From Pandoraea bronchicola (lineage in GTDB: Bacteria; Pseudomonadota; Gammaproteobacteria; Burkholderiales; Burkholderiaceae), in contig NZ_CABPST010000014.1 of assembly GCF_902459805.1 (NCBI RefSeq), positions 1 to 64,000 of the forward strand: a stretch of 64,000 bases of DNA, in the 5' to 3' direction. A program made the position numbers and the translations under genes. The notes under the pieces were generated by a model. That model was not told the DNA's origin and ran no database searches. It worked only from the letters and a program-made list of their open reading frames with translations. This document shows positions 16,813 to 26,621 of the stretch, in pieces (position 1 is the stretch's first letter; each line of letters starts with the position of its first letter).

Positions 16813-17579
16813 GCGGTCGCTCCCAGCATTTCGTTGCGGGTTTCATCCCCGAGATAGGCTTCGCGCACCCCCGCATCGTTGCGGATGGTGTCGGCGTTGC
16901 CGCAGGCGATGGCGCGGCCATAGACGAGCACGGTGATGCGGTCGGCGAGTGCGAAGACCGCGTCCATATCGTGTTCCACGAGCACGATGGCGTAATCGCC
17001 CTTGAGGTCGGCGAGCAGGTGCGTCATCTGTTCGGACTCGGCCTGCGACATGCCGGCCATCGGTTCGTCGAGCAGCAGCAGCTTCGGACGGCCCGCGAGC
17101 GCCATGGCCAATTCGAGCTGACGATGCTCGCCGTGAGCGAGGGCGCTGGCGGGCACATGCATGCGCGCGGCCAGGCCGGTGCGCGCCAGAATTTCGCGCG
17201 CCGGTTCGACCAGCGCGGCTTCGCGAATGGCCGGGCGCCAGAAGCCGAAGCTATGCCCCTGCATCGCCTGCACGGCCACGAGCACGTTCTCCAGCGCAGT
17301 GAATTCGCGGAACACGGACGTGATCTGGTAAGAGCGCGCGAGTCCCGAGCGGGCGCGCTGCTCGATCGGCACGGCCGTGATGTCGCGTCCGTCGAAATGA
17401 ATGCTGCCTTCATCGGAGCGCAACTCACCTGCCAGTTGGCCGATGAGCGTGCTTTTGCCCGCACCGTTCGGGCCGATGATGGCATGCAACTCACCGGGGG
17501 CGACGTCGAGGCAGAAGTGATCGGTAGCGGTCAGCCCGCCATAGCGTTTGACCAGTTGGTCGACTCGAAGCAGGCTCAT
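16809..17579 (-). CDS. livG: Branched-chain-type ABC transporter ATPase LivG
   Basis: A 256-residue ABC ATPase. The start at 17579 overlaps the livM stop by four bases (ATGA) and gives MSLLRVDQLVKRYGGL. Walker A is GPNGAGKST and Walker B LLLLDEP; the signature region reads LAHGEHRQLE, which is typical of the LivG group where the LSGGQ is degenerate. The C-terminus has the LivG-type extension ending in AYLGDE. It pairs with LivF as the ATPase dimer. Confidence 0.95.
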   Translation of the reverse strand: MSLLRVDQLVKRYGGLTATDHFCLDVAPGELHAIIGPNGAGKSTLIGQLAGELRSDEGSIHFDGRDITAVPIEQRARSGLARSYQITSVFREFTALENVLVAVQAMQGHSFGFWRPAIREAALVEPAREILARTGLAARMHVPASALAHGEHRQLELAMALAGRPKLLLLDEPMAGMSQAESEQMTHLLADLKGDYAIVLVEHDMDAVFALADRITVLVYGRAIACGNADTIRNDAGVREAYLGDETRNEMLGATA

Positions 17580-18556
17580 GCTTTGCCCTCCACGGTGCCG
17601 GCACGGCGGGAGAGCCGCACTTGCAGGTCGCCGAGCAGGCCGTACAGACCGCGTCGCGAGACGAGTACTGCCACGACGATAAGCGGCCCGAAGATGATCA
17701 TCCAGTGTTCCGTCATGCCCTTGAGCCATTCCTCGATCAGCAGCATGGCGGCGCTGCCGAGCACCGGACCGAAGAACGATCCCAGCCCGCCGAGCACGAC
17801 CATCACGATCAGTTCGCCCGACGCCGTCCACGCCATATACGCCGGCGAGACGAAGTGCGTGAGGTTGGCGTAGAGCATGCCCGCCACACCGCAGGTCATG
17901 GCGCTGATGATGTAAGCCACGAGTTTGTAACGCAGCGTCGGGTAACCGAGCGCGCGCATGCGGCGGTCGTTCTGACGCGATCCGCGAATCACCATGCCGA
18001 AGCGCGCGTCGACCAGCCGGCGGCCCGCCCACACACACAGACACAGCACGGCAAACGCCGTGTAGTACAGAACGGCCGGGTCGTCGAGCGTTACGCTGCC
18101 GAAGCGGCTGCCGGCGGAGACTGGCAGGCCATCGTCGCCGCCATATTGCTTCAGGCTGACGGCGAGGAAGTAGAACATCTGCGCGAACGCCAGCGTGATC
18201 ATGATGAATGCGATGCCGGTCGTGCGCAGCGAGAGCAGGCCGGTGATGGCGCCGACGATGGCGCACAGCAGCAGCGTGGCCCCGAGATGCACGAAGCCGT
18301 TGTCCACGCCGTGATAGCTGAGGATGCCGACGACATACGCGCCGAGTCCGAGATACAGCGCGTGGCCAAAGCTGACCATGCCGCCGTAGCCGAGAATCAG
18401 ATCGAGCGAGACCGCCGCGATGGCGAACACCACGATGCGTCCGAACAGGGTGAGATAGAACGGTTGCTGGGCAAACGTCGCGTAAAGGGGCACCAGGGCC
18501 AGCACGGCTAGCAACAGCAACGGCACGGCGGTGCGAAGATTCAGTTTCATTTCCAT
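17576..18556 (-). CDS. livM: Branched-chain-type ABC transporter permease LivM
   Basis: A 326-residue inner-membrane permease with about nine or ten hydrophobic segments. The motif SLDLILGYGGMVSFGHALYLGLGAY near residue 50-75 is the LivM/LivH family hallmark. The ATG at 18556 lies directly after the livH stop; a TTG two codons upstream is an alternative. It forms the channel with LivH. Confidence 0.93.
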   Translation of the reverse strand: MEMKLNLRTAVPLLLLAVLALVPLYATFAQQPFYLTLFGRIVVFAIAAVSLDLILGYGGMVSFGHALYLGLGAYVVGILSYHGVDNGFVHLGATLLLCAIVGAITGLLSLRTTGIAFIMITLAFAQMFYFLAVSLKQYGGDDGLPVSAGSRFGSVTLDDPAVLYYTAFAVLCLCVWAGRRLVDARFGMVIRGSRQNDRRMRALGYPTLRYKLVAYIISAMTCGVAGMLYANLTHFVSPAYMAWTASGELIVMVVLGGLGSFFGPVLGSAAMLLIEEWLKGMTEHWMIIFGPLIVVAVLVSRRGLYGLLGDLQVRLSRRAGTVEGKA

Positions 18557-18558
18557 CG

Positions 18559-19479
18559 TCAACCGTGTTTGACCGGGAAGAGGCCTTGTGGACGCACGGC
18601 AAGCACTGCCGCCATCACAAGGTAGATGAGCATCGAGGCGAGCGCAGGCCCGGCGGTGTCGGCGGTGCTGCGTTCCATGAGACTGCGCAGCAGCGTGGGC
18701 AGCGCCGTGCGTCCCACGGTATCGACCACACCGACGATCAGCGCGGCGAGAAACGCGCCACGCACCGAACCGATGCCTCCGATCACGATCACGACCATCG
18801 TCAGAATCAGGATCGGCTCACCCATCCCCGGCTGCACCGAGAGGATGGGGCCGGCCATGAGTCCGGCAATGCCCGCGAGAATCGCGCCGAGACCGAACAA
18901 CAGCGAGTTGAGCAGCACGATGTTCACGCCTAGGGCACCGACCATCTGACGGTGCGTCGACCCGGCACGAATCAACATGCCGATGCGCGTGCGGTGAATG
19001 AGCAGGTAGCAGCCGAGCGCCACCACGAGTCCCACCACGATGATGAGGAAGCGATACGCCGGGTACGCCAGACCGAACAGATTCACCGTGCCGGAAAGCC
19101 ACTCGGGCACTTCCATGTAATACGGCGACGGCCCCCAGATCATGCGCGCCAGTTCGTTGAAGAACAGGATCAGGCCGAAGGTAGCCAGCACCTGATCGAG
19201 GTGATCGCGGTCGTAGAGCGTCTTGAGCGCGACGAATTCGACGATCAGGCCGAGCAGCAGCATCGCGGGAATGATGGCGATCGCGGCGAGCGCGAACGAG
19301 CCCGTGTGGTTGTACACGGTGGCGGCGATGAACGCCCCCATCATGTAGAGCGATCCGTGGGCGAGGTTGACGAAGTTCATGATGCCGAACACCAGCGTAA
19401 GGCCGGCAGCCATCAGGAACAGCAGTACGCCGAGTTGCAGTCCGTTCAGGCACTGCATGATGAAGAGCGTCAGGCTCAT
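18559..19479 (-). CDS. livH: Branched-chain-type ABC transporter permease LivH
   Basis: A 306-residue permease with about eight membrane segments. It shows the LivH pattern GLTLVFGIMNFVNLAHGSLYM at residues about 26-46 and GAFLAALIVGVVDTVG near the C-terminus. Its start overlaps the stop of the alpha/beta hydrolase gene by four bases (ATGA), tying that enzyme to the transporter operon. Confidence 0.94.
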   Translation of the reverse strand: MSLTLFIMQCLNGLQLGVLLFLMAAGLTLVFGIMNFVNLAHGSLYMMGAFIAATVYNHTGSFALAAIAIIPAMLLLGLIVEFVALKTLYDRDHLDQVLATFGLILFFNELARMIWGPSPYYMEVPEWLSGTVNLFGLAYPAYRFLIIVVGLVVALGCYLLIHRTRIGMLIRAGSTHRQMVGALGVNIVLLNSLLFGLGAILAGIAGLMAGPILSVQPGMGEPILILTMVVIVIGGIGSVRGAFLAALIVGVVDTVGRTALPTLLRSLMERSTADTAGPALASMLIYLVMAAVLAVRPQGLFPVKHG

Positions 19480-20348
19480 GTCGCCTCCCCGGGCAGCCCC
19501 ATCTGACGGAAGATGGCTCGCGTGAGCGGACTGGCGGCGTCGTTCAGCGTGAGCACGATATCGAAGTGATTGGTGCCGGGCATCGGCACGTACTCGCCTT
19601 CAAAGCCCTGAGCGCGCCACGCGGCGAGATAGTCGTCGCTCTGCCGCTTGAACTCGGCCGTCTCGGTCTCGCCGTACGACACCACGATCGGGCAGCCGCG
19701 CACCGGCAGATGGAAGTGAGGACTGTTGCGGCGCGCGTCGTCTTCGGACAGCTTCATCCATTCGTTGATGTGCGTGAACGGGATCGGCGTGAGATCGAAC
19801 AGGCCCGAGAGCGGCGCGGCCCCGGCGATGACGTCTTCCGGCACGCCGTACCGGGCGTGCCAGCCCTGCGCGAGCAGCATGCCCGCGAGATGGCCGCCAG
19901 CGGAGCTTCCGCACACGTGAATGCGGCGCGCATCGCCGTGGTGTTCGCCGATGTGGCGATGCACCCAGGCCAGCGCGCGGCGCGTCTGGTCGACGATGGT
20001 GTCGAGCGAGGCGCCGGGCGCAAGCGAATAGTTGATGGTGACGACGGTGGCCCCGGCGCGCGTGAACGCTGGCGCCATGTTGCTCGAGTCGCTTTTGTTG
20101 AGCGCGCGCCAGTAGCCGCCGTGAATGAAGAAGAAGACGGGGGCGCCGGGCGCGGGCGCCGGGAAGATGTCCAGTGTTTCGTCGGGGTGGTCGCCGTAGG
20201 CGACATCGAGGACGCAGGGCGTGGTCGCGCGGGCCTGCGCGCTCTCGGCAGCGTACTGCGCCAGAATGTCCAGAATATTGGGTGTCGTGGCGCGAGCGTT
20301 GTACTGAACGTCCAGCTCGGCCTCGTCGAAATTGCGGTAGCGCTTCAT
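19476..20348 (-). CDS. Alpha/beta hydrolase, kynurenine-formamidase-like
   Basis: A 290-residue alpha/beta hydrolase. The start at 20348 is preceded by GAGGG. The oxyanion motif HGGYWR is near residue 81, followed by NYSLAPG; the nucleophile elbow is GSSAGG, and Asp/His candidates lie in the last third (TNHFDIV). HGGYW is the hallmark of kynurenine formamidases and related carbamate/ester hydrolases. The gene overlaps livH and sits between an importer and the 3-hydroxyanthranilate pathway genes, so kynurenine formamidase or an amidase/esterase feeding that pathway is a reasonable inference, not proven. Confidence 0.8.
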   Translation of the reverse strand: MKRYRNFDEAELDVQYNARATTPNILDILAQYAAESAQARATTPCVLDVAYGDHPDETLDIFPAPAPGAPVFFFIHGGYWRALNKSDSSNMAPAFTRAGATVVTINYSLAPGASLDTIVDQTRRALAWVHRHIGEHHGDARRIHVCGSSAGGHLAGMLLAQGWHARYGVPEDVIAGAAPLSGLFDLTPIPFTHINEWMKLSEDDARRNSPHFHLPVRGCPIVVSYGETETAEFKRQSDDYLAAWRAQGFEGEYVPMPGTNHFDIVLTLNDAASPLTRAIFRQMGLPGEAT

Positions 20349-20358
20349 AAACCCTCGA

Positions 20359-20424
20359 TAGTGCTCAGGTAGTGCTTGGGTATTGCTCGGGTCGTGCTCG
20401 GGTCGTGCCCGGGTCGTGCAACGG
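20359..20424. repeat. Six tandem 11-bp repeats
   Basis: Six head-to-tail copies of an 11-bp unit close to TCGTGCTCGGG: TAGTGCTCAGG, TAGTGCTTGGG, TATTGCTCGGG, TCGTGCTCGGG, TCGTGCCCGGG, TCGTGCAACGG. The array is in the leader of the hydrolase gene, 11 bases from its start codon, between it and the binding-protein gene. The unit is about one helical turn. Confidence 0.85.
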
Positions 20425-20529
20425 CAGCGCTCACCGGCGCGGAACACCGGGAGCCGGGGCGGCGAGCCGCACGTCATCGTGCCGGCTTGCCGCCGCAGCG
20501 GCTCACATCACAAACGACGGATCACAGAT

Positions 20530-20551
20530 GGCGGGGTCGCGATGCCCCGCC
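20530..20551. other. Stem-loop between binding-protein gene and transporter genes
   Basis: GGCGGGG pairs with CCCCGCC across an eight-base loop, 31 bases past the stop of the binding-protein gene and with no T run on the minus strand. Such hairpins often protect the mRNA of an abundant binding protein or lower read-through to the permease genes. Confidence 0.55.
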
Positions 20552-20581
20552 TTGCAACGTTGAACAGTGGCGGCGAACGGT

Positions 20582-21775
20582 TTATGAGCGGATCTTGCAC
20601 ATCGACGCCAGATTGGCGCGCGTCTTGATCTCGATCTTTCCCTTGTTCGCGAACGCGGCACCGCCGCCGTCCTTCACGACATCCACGCGGTAGAACGGTG
20701 CGATCGGGAACTGATTGCTGGCGAACTTGAACGATCCGCGCACCGACGCGAAGTCGGCGGCCTTGAGCGCGGCGCGCAGGGCCTCCCGGTCGGCCACGCT
20801 GCCCTTGGTCTTCGTGAGGGCGGAGTCGATCAGGTTCGCGGCGTCGTACGACTGCGCGGCGTACATCGACGGCACACGGTTGTATTTCTTCTGGAAGGCC
20901 GCGACGAATTGCTTGTTCTGCGCATTGTCGAGGTCAGGCGAGTACGGGGCGCTGGTGATGCTGCCCACGGCCTGCTCTTTCAGGGCGGGCAGGGTCGAGC
21001 CGTCGATGGTCGACACGGAGATCAGCGGGATCTTGCCGAGCAGCCCGGCCTGGCGGTATTGCTTGACGAAGTTCACGCCCATGCCGCCCGGGTAGAACAC
21101 GTAGACGGCATCGGGCTTGGCGGCCTGCAACTGGGCGATTTCCGCCGAGTAATCGGGCTGGTTGACCTGCGTGTACACCTCGTCGACGATCTGGCCCTTG
21201 TAGTCGCGCTTGAAGCCGTTCACGGCGTCGCGTCCGGCCTGATAGTTCGGGGCCATCACGTACATCTTCTTGTAGCCGAGGTCGGTCGAGAGCTGACCGC
21301 CGGCCTCGTGCAGTTCGTCGTTGTCCCACGAGGTCGAGAAGAAGTTCGGCGAACACTGCTCGCCCGCGATCGGCGTCGGACCGGCGTTCGAGCCGACCAT
21401 GACCACGCCCGCATTCGTCACGTTCTTGTGGATGGCCATCATCACGTTGGAGAACGTCACACCGGTGATGAGCTGCACCTTGTCACGCTCCACCAGCTTC
21501 TGCGCAGCCTGCACACCCACGTCGGGCTTGAGCTGATCGTCTTCCTTGATCACCTGCACGGGCACGCCACCCAACTTGCCGCCTTTTTGCTCGATGGCGA
21601 GCATGAAGGCGTCGTACTGATCCTGGCCGAGCGCGCCGCCCGGGCCGGAGAGCGTGCCGATGAAGCCGATCTTCACCTGAGCGTGCGCACCGTTCGAGGC
21701 GAACAGTGCCGCTGCTGCGGCGACGGCGCCCAGTACGGCGATGGCTTTGCGTTGCGTGGTCTTCGTTCCCGTCAT
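20582..21775 (-). CDS. ABC transporter substrate-binding protein, Leu/Ile/Val type
   Basis: A 397-residue periplasmic binding protein. Two neighbouring ATGs (21778, 21775) fit; the second has the better spacing to GGAG. A signal peptide ends at AHA, before QVKIGFIGTLSGPGGALGQDQ, the characteristic start of type I branched-chain-like binding proteins. It is the first gene of the liv-type operon. In this family the ligands include aromatic acids and amides as well as amino acids; the nearby nba genes make an aromatic amino-acid-derived ligand plausible. Confidence 0.92.
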   Translation of the reverse strand: MTGTKTTQRKAIAVLGAVAAAAALFASNGAHAQVKIGFIGTLSGPGGALGQDQYDAFMLAIEQKGGKLGGVPVQVIKEDDQLKPDVGVQAAQKLVERDKVQLITGVTFSNVMMAIHKNVTNAGVVMVGSNAGPTPIAGEQCSPNFFSTSWDNDELHEAGGQLSTDLGYKKMYVMAPNYQAGRDAVNGFKRDYKGQIVDEVYTQVNQPDYSAEIAQLQAAKPDAVYVFYPGGMGVNFVKQYRQAGLLGKIPLISVSTIDGSTLPALKEQAVGSITSAPYSPDLDNAQNKQFVAAFQKKYNRVPSMYAAQSYDAANLIDSALTKTKGSVADREALRAALKAADFASVRGSFKFASNQFPIAPFYRVDVVKDGGGAAFANKGKIEIKTRANLASMCKIRS

Positions 21776-21986
21776 CATGGTCTCCAAACTAAGTTGCCGG
21801 AACTGGCAAACACTGTCAGCGGATGGACTCGCGCCGGGATACTTGACCGCTTCTTCACGTCGGTCATGGCAGGCCAGGCGCGTCAGGCTAGTTAAATTGT
21901 TTAAGCGTCAAATATTTCAGTGCCCAGCCTAAACGACGCCTTTTGCGTAGGCAAGCAATTTCAAAAACACCTCGGGAAAGCACCAG

Positions 21987-22982
21987 TTACAGGCCGAAGA
22001 ACTCGAGGGCGTTCGCGGCCAGAATGCGGTGCCGGGCGGTGGCGTCCAGACCCGGCTGTTCGGCTACCAGACGGCCGATGTCCTGTTCGCCGAGCGGGAA
22101 CGGGTGGTCCGAGCCGAGCATGATGCGCTCCACGCCCATGGTGTCGATCAGCAGGCGCAAGGCCCGCGGGTCGAACACGGCGCTGTCTACGTAAAAGCGG
22201 TCCAGATAATGGGACGGCGGGTGCGGGCTGTCGGCGCGCACGATGTCGCGGCAATGCCATGCGTTTTCGGCGCGGCCCAGCAGATAGGGGAAGGCGCCGC
22301 CGCCGTGGGCGAAGCACAGCTTGAGCGAGCGGGGCAGGCGCTCGAACGCCCCCGAGAGAATCAGCGAGAGGATCGAGAGCTGCGTCTCGGCGGGCATGGC
22401 CACGAGCCACGGCATCATCCACTTCTTCATGCGGCCGTCGGTCATCATGTCCCACGGATGGACGAGCACGGGGATGTGTTCGTTGCCGCAGTGCCGCAAA
22501 AATGCCACGAGCTGTTCGTCGTCCAGATCTTTGTTGCCAAGATGGTTGCCGATCTGCACGCCGATATGGCCACAGGCCTTGGCGCGCGACGCCTCCGCGC
22601 ATGCCAGATCGAGATCCTGCAGCGGCACCTGCGCCATCGGCTTGAGCCGCGTCGGGGCATAAGCGCAATGTTCCACCGCCAGATCGTTCATGCGGCGGAC
22701 CCAGTCCATGACGGCGTGCCCGTCGTAGCGGTAGCCGAACATGATCGGCGTGGCGCAGACCACTTGCAGGTCGATGCCATGACGGTCGAGTTCTTCGACG
22801 CGCAGCGCGGGGTCCCACAATGCGCGGTAGACGGGACGGAAGGCGCGGTCGTCGAGCATGATGTTGCCGGTCTCGCCGCCTTCGTCGATGCGCAGCCACG
22901 GCGCGGTGGCAGGGTCGAGACGGGCCGCTTCCTCCTGCGTGATGCGCGGGAAGAAGTGGGCGTGCATGTCGATTTTCTTCAT
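21987..22982 (-). CDS. nbaD: 2-amino-3-carboxymuconate-6-semialdehyde decarboxylase
   Basis: A 331-residue amidohydrolase of the ACMSD family. The start [12 protein letters not shown] gives the metal-binding HxH; further ligands are visible in [22 protein letters not shown] and MLGSDHPFP (catalytic/metal Asp). It converts the 3-hydroxyanthranilate ring-cleavage product to 2-aminomuconate 6-semialdehyde, competing with spontaneous quinolinate formation. It is last in the nbaE-F-C-D cluster, 38 bp after nbaC. Length and motif set match the family well. Confidence 0.93.
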   Translation of the reverse strand: MKKIDMHAHFFPRITQEEAARLDPATAPWLRIDEGGETGNIMLDDRAFRPVYRALWDPALRVEELDRHGIDLQVVCATPIMFGYRYDGHAVMDWVRRMNDLAVEHCAYAPTRLKPMAQVPLQDLDLACAEASRAKACGHIGVQIGNHLGNKDLDDEQLVAFLRHCGNEHIPVLVHPWDMMTDGRMKKWMMPWLVAMPAETQLSILSLILSGAFERLPRSLKLCFAHGGGAFPYLLGRAENAWHCRDIVRADSPHPPSHYLDRFYVDSAVFDPRALRLLIDTMGVERIMLGSDHPFPLGEQDIGRLVAEQPGLDATARHRILAANALEFFGL

Positions 22983-23020
22983 GACGTGACGTGTGATGTT
23001 CTGTGAGCGGGTGTTGCGGG

Positions 23021-24053
<1,033 letters not shown>

Positions 24054-24138
24054 GTGTCGTCAGTCTCCGTTGTGCTTTTGGTGGATGGCGCACGGGTGCG
24101 GCAGCCTCGACCCCCATCGATGCCGCCGCACCGTCGCC

Positions 24139-25611
24139 TCACAGTTTGATGCAGATGTTGGTGATTTCGGAATAGAAGTCGAGCGAGTGGCGTCCGCCTT
24201 CGCGGCCTAGTCCGGAGAGCTTTACCCCGCCGAACGGTGTGCGCAGGTCGCGCAGGAACCAGGTGTTCACCCACACGAGCCCGGTCTGGAACTGACGCGC
24301 CACGCGATGCGCGCGCGACAGGTTCGTCGTCCAGACACAGCCGGCGAGGCCATAGTCGCTGTCGTTCACCCGGCGGATCACTTCGTCTTCGCTGTCGAAC
24401 GGCGCAACGTGGCACACGGGGCCAAAGATTTCTTCGCGCACACAGCGTGCCGTGTCGGGCAGGCCGGTCCAGACCGTCGGTTGGACGAAGGCGCCGTCGT
24501 CGCGCGCGTCACCGAAGGCCGGTATGCCCCCGCCGGTGACGACCGTTGCGCCTTCTTCAACCGCCAGCCGGTAGTAAGAGAGCACCTTCTCGCGATGCTT
24601 GCGGGACACGAGCGGGCCCATCTGCACGCCGGGCGCGTCGGGGGCGTCGATGCGCAGCGCGGCGGCGCGTTCGGCCAGTGCGGCGACGAAACGCTCGAAG
24701 ATCGGCCGCTCGACGTAGACTCGCTCCGAGCACAGGCAGACCTGACCGGCGTTGGTAAACGACGAGCGGACCACGCCGTCGACTGCCTTGTCGAAATCGG
24801 CATCGGCGAACACCACGGCGGCGTTCTTGCCGCCGAGTTCGAACGAGATTTCCTTCACGCCGTCGGCCACGGCCTTCATGATGGCGCTGCCGGTGCGCGA
24901 CTCGCCCGTGAAGGTGATGGCCGCGACATCCGGATGCTTTGTCAGGAATTCTCCCGCCGAGTCCGGGCCGAAGCCGTGCACAAGGTTGAAGACGCCTGGC
25001 GGCACGCCGGCCGCGTCCATTACCTCGGCGAGCAGCGTGGCGGAGGAGGGCGTTTCTTCCGACGGCTTGGCGACCACGCAGTTGCCCATGGCGAGCGCGG
25101 GCGCCACCTTCCATGTGAACAGCAGCAGCGGCAGGTTCCACGGCGAGATGATGCCGATCACCCCCAACGGCTTGCGCGTGACGTAGTTCATCACGTCGCC
25201 GCCATCGGCTGCGCGCATTTCGTACACTTCGCTGCCGGCCGTCTTGATGAGGTCGGCGAACATGCGGAAGTTGGCGATCCCGCGTGCGATGTCGAGCGTG
25301 CGGGCCTGTTCGGTGGGACGGCCGGTGTCGGCCACTTCGGCTGCGACGAACTCGTCGAAGCGCGCCTGAATGCCGTCGGCGATACGGTGCAGCACAGCGG
25401 CGCGCTCGGCGGGCGTGGTCTTGCCCCACGGACCCTCGTGCAGAGCGCGGCGGGCGGCGCTCACGGCGCGATCGACCGTTGCGGCGTCGGCTTCGCAGAC
25501 CTTCGCGACAAGCCGTCCGTCGACGGGGCTGACGTTATCGAACTGGCGATCGGTGCTCACGAACGCACCGTCCACGTAGTGCCGCAGCAGCGGCGGAGTC
25601 GCAAGGCTCAC
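24139..25611 (-). CDS. nbaE: 2-aminomuconate 6-semialdehyde dehydrogenase
   Basis: A 490-residue aldehyde dehydrogenase. The GTG at 25611 is preferred because GGAG lies six bases upstream and VSLATPPLLRHYVDGAF begins like its relatives; an ATG 21 codons earlier has no ribosome site. ISPWNLPLL, FELGGKNAAVVF (general base Glu) and GQVCLCSERV with catalytic Cys292 are all present. Within the nba cluster it should oxidise 2-aminomuconate 6-semialdehyde to 2-aminomuconate. It is the first gene of the cluster. Confidence 0.9.
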   Translation of the reverse strand: MSLATPPLLRHYVDGAFVSTDRQFDNVSPVDGRLVAKVCEADAATVDRAVSAARRALHEGPWGKTTPAERAAVLHRIADGIQARFDEFVAAEVADTGRPTEQARTLDIARGIANFRMFADLIKTAGSEVYEMRAADGGDVMNYVTRKPLGVIGIISPWNLPLLLFTWKVAPALAMGNCVVAKPSEETPSSATLLAEVMDAAGVPPGVFNLVHGFGPDSAGEFLTKHPDVAAITFTGESRTGSAIMKAVADGVKEISFELGGKNAAVVFADADFDKAVDGVVRSSFTNAGQVCLCSERVYVERPIFERFVAALAERAAALRIDAPDAPGVQMGPLVSRKHREKVLSYYRLAVEEGATVVTGGGIPAFGDARDDGAFVQPTVWTGLPDTARCVREEIFGPVCHVAPFDSEDEVIRRVNDSDYGLAGCVWTTNLSRAHRVARQFQTGLVWVNTWFLRDLRTPFGGVKLSGLGREGGRHSLDFYSEITNICIKL

Positions 25612-25765
25612 GAGGTCTCCTGGAGCAGAAGGTTTTGCGGGGTGGCGGCCCTCATCGGAGCGCCATAGGTCCACCGCCGGATGCCCTCGAGTCTAAGCAT
25701 CCGGATCTATAAAAAATAATGAAATCTATCGGATCGTCTATTCCTGAATGGAATAGTTGAGGCGG

Positions 25766-26332
25766 TCAGTGGTGGGCGTCCTGGCTTATCCGTGCGCGGG
25801 CCTCGCGCAGGTCGCGCGGGTTGCGCTCCTCGCCGATGGCGGCGGGTGGCAGGTCGGTATCGAGGCACTCGACCAGATGGGCGTTGAGTACCGCCGCGAG
25901 GCCTTCGCCACCACGTCGCATGACGTAGTTGTGGTTCCAGCGGAAGAGCGGCTGGGCGATGGGCGAGAGCTTGTTCATCCAGGCGCGCTTCATGTGGACA
26001 TCCCACGCGTAGCGCACCACGGTGATCGAGCCTTCCGTGTCGAAGCGCCAGACGCCAGTGCCTTCTGCCTCGCCGGTCGCCACACCGCGCACTTCGCGCA
26101 TCGGCTCGATATGGGTGATGCGCGTCTCGAACGTGAGCGAGTAAGGCAGTGCGCCATGCCAGGTCAGTTCCCGTACGGCGCCTACGCCGTCGGCGTTGCC
26201 GGGTTCCAAGGTGCGCACATTGCGCACACACGGCCACCATCGGGCCCAATGGTCGACGTCGCGAATGGTGTCCCAGACTTCGTCCAGCGGTGCAGTCAGC
26301 CGCCACAAGGTGAGGAAGTGATATTCGTTCAT
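25766..26332 (-). CDS. SRPBCC-family (START-like) protein
   Basis: A 188-residue polyketide-cyclase/START-like protein. The start MNEYHFLTLWRLTAPLDEVWDTIRD at 26332 is the usual entry to the fold; the frame extends 11 codons further but with no ribosome site. The characteristic VWDTIRDVDHWARWWPCV helix-strand region is near residues 18-36. These proteins bind hydrophobic ligands, and some are cyclases or lipid carriers. It lies upstream of the nba cluster on the same strand (154 bp gap) and may or may not belong to it. Confidence 0.8.
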   Translation of the reverse strand: MNEYHFLTLWRLTAPLDEVWDTIRDVDHWARWWPCVRNVRTLEPGNADGVGAVRELTWHGALPYSLTFETRITHIEPMREVRGVATGEAEGTGVWRFDTEGSITVVRYAWDVHMKRAWMNKLSPIAQPLFRWNHNYVMRRGGEGLAAVLNAHLVECLDTDLPPAAIGEERNPRDLREARARISQDAHH

Positions 26333-26541
26333 GGCCGATCCCGGTCTTGAAAAGGGTGCCGTCATGCCCCGGCGCGTGGGGGGAATTTCAGTATAGGCGG
26401 CCTATGGGGCTTCGGCGCCTCGCATGCTCCCCAGGTCACACCGAGGACTTTCGCTAACGATTCCGATGCATCGGGCGGCGAATTGCCGGACTTTCTTCGC
26501 TGTCATGAATTCATCACAATGCCTCCATAGAATCCCGGAGT

Positions 26542-26565
26542 GAAAACGTTTTCGTAAACGTTTAC
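26542..26565. promoter_or_regulatory. Two abutting LacI-type operators
   Basis: Two perfect 12-bp palindromes lie end to end: GAAAACGTTTTC (26542-26553) and GTAAACGTTTAC (26554-26565). Both have the central A-A-C-G-T-T core of LacI/GalR-family operators, 57 bp before the LacI-type gene at 26622. Autoregulation by that protein is the natural reading; whether the site also serves the ABC operon is not shown. Confidence 0.8.
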
Positions 26566-26621
26566 ATTTGCGTAAAATCCGTCAACTTCAAGTTTCGACG
26601 GTACGAGAAAAGGAGAGGGGT

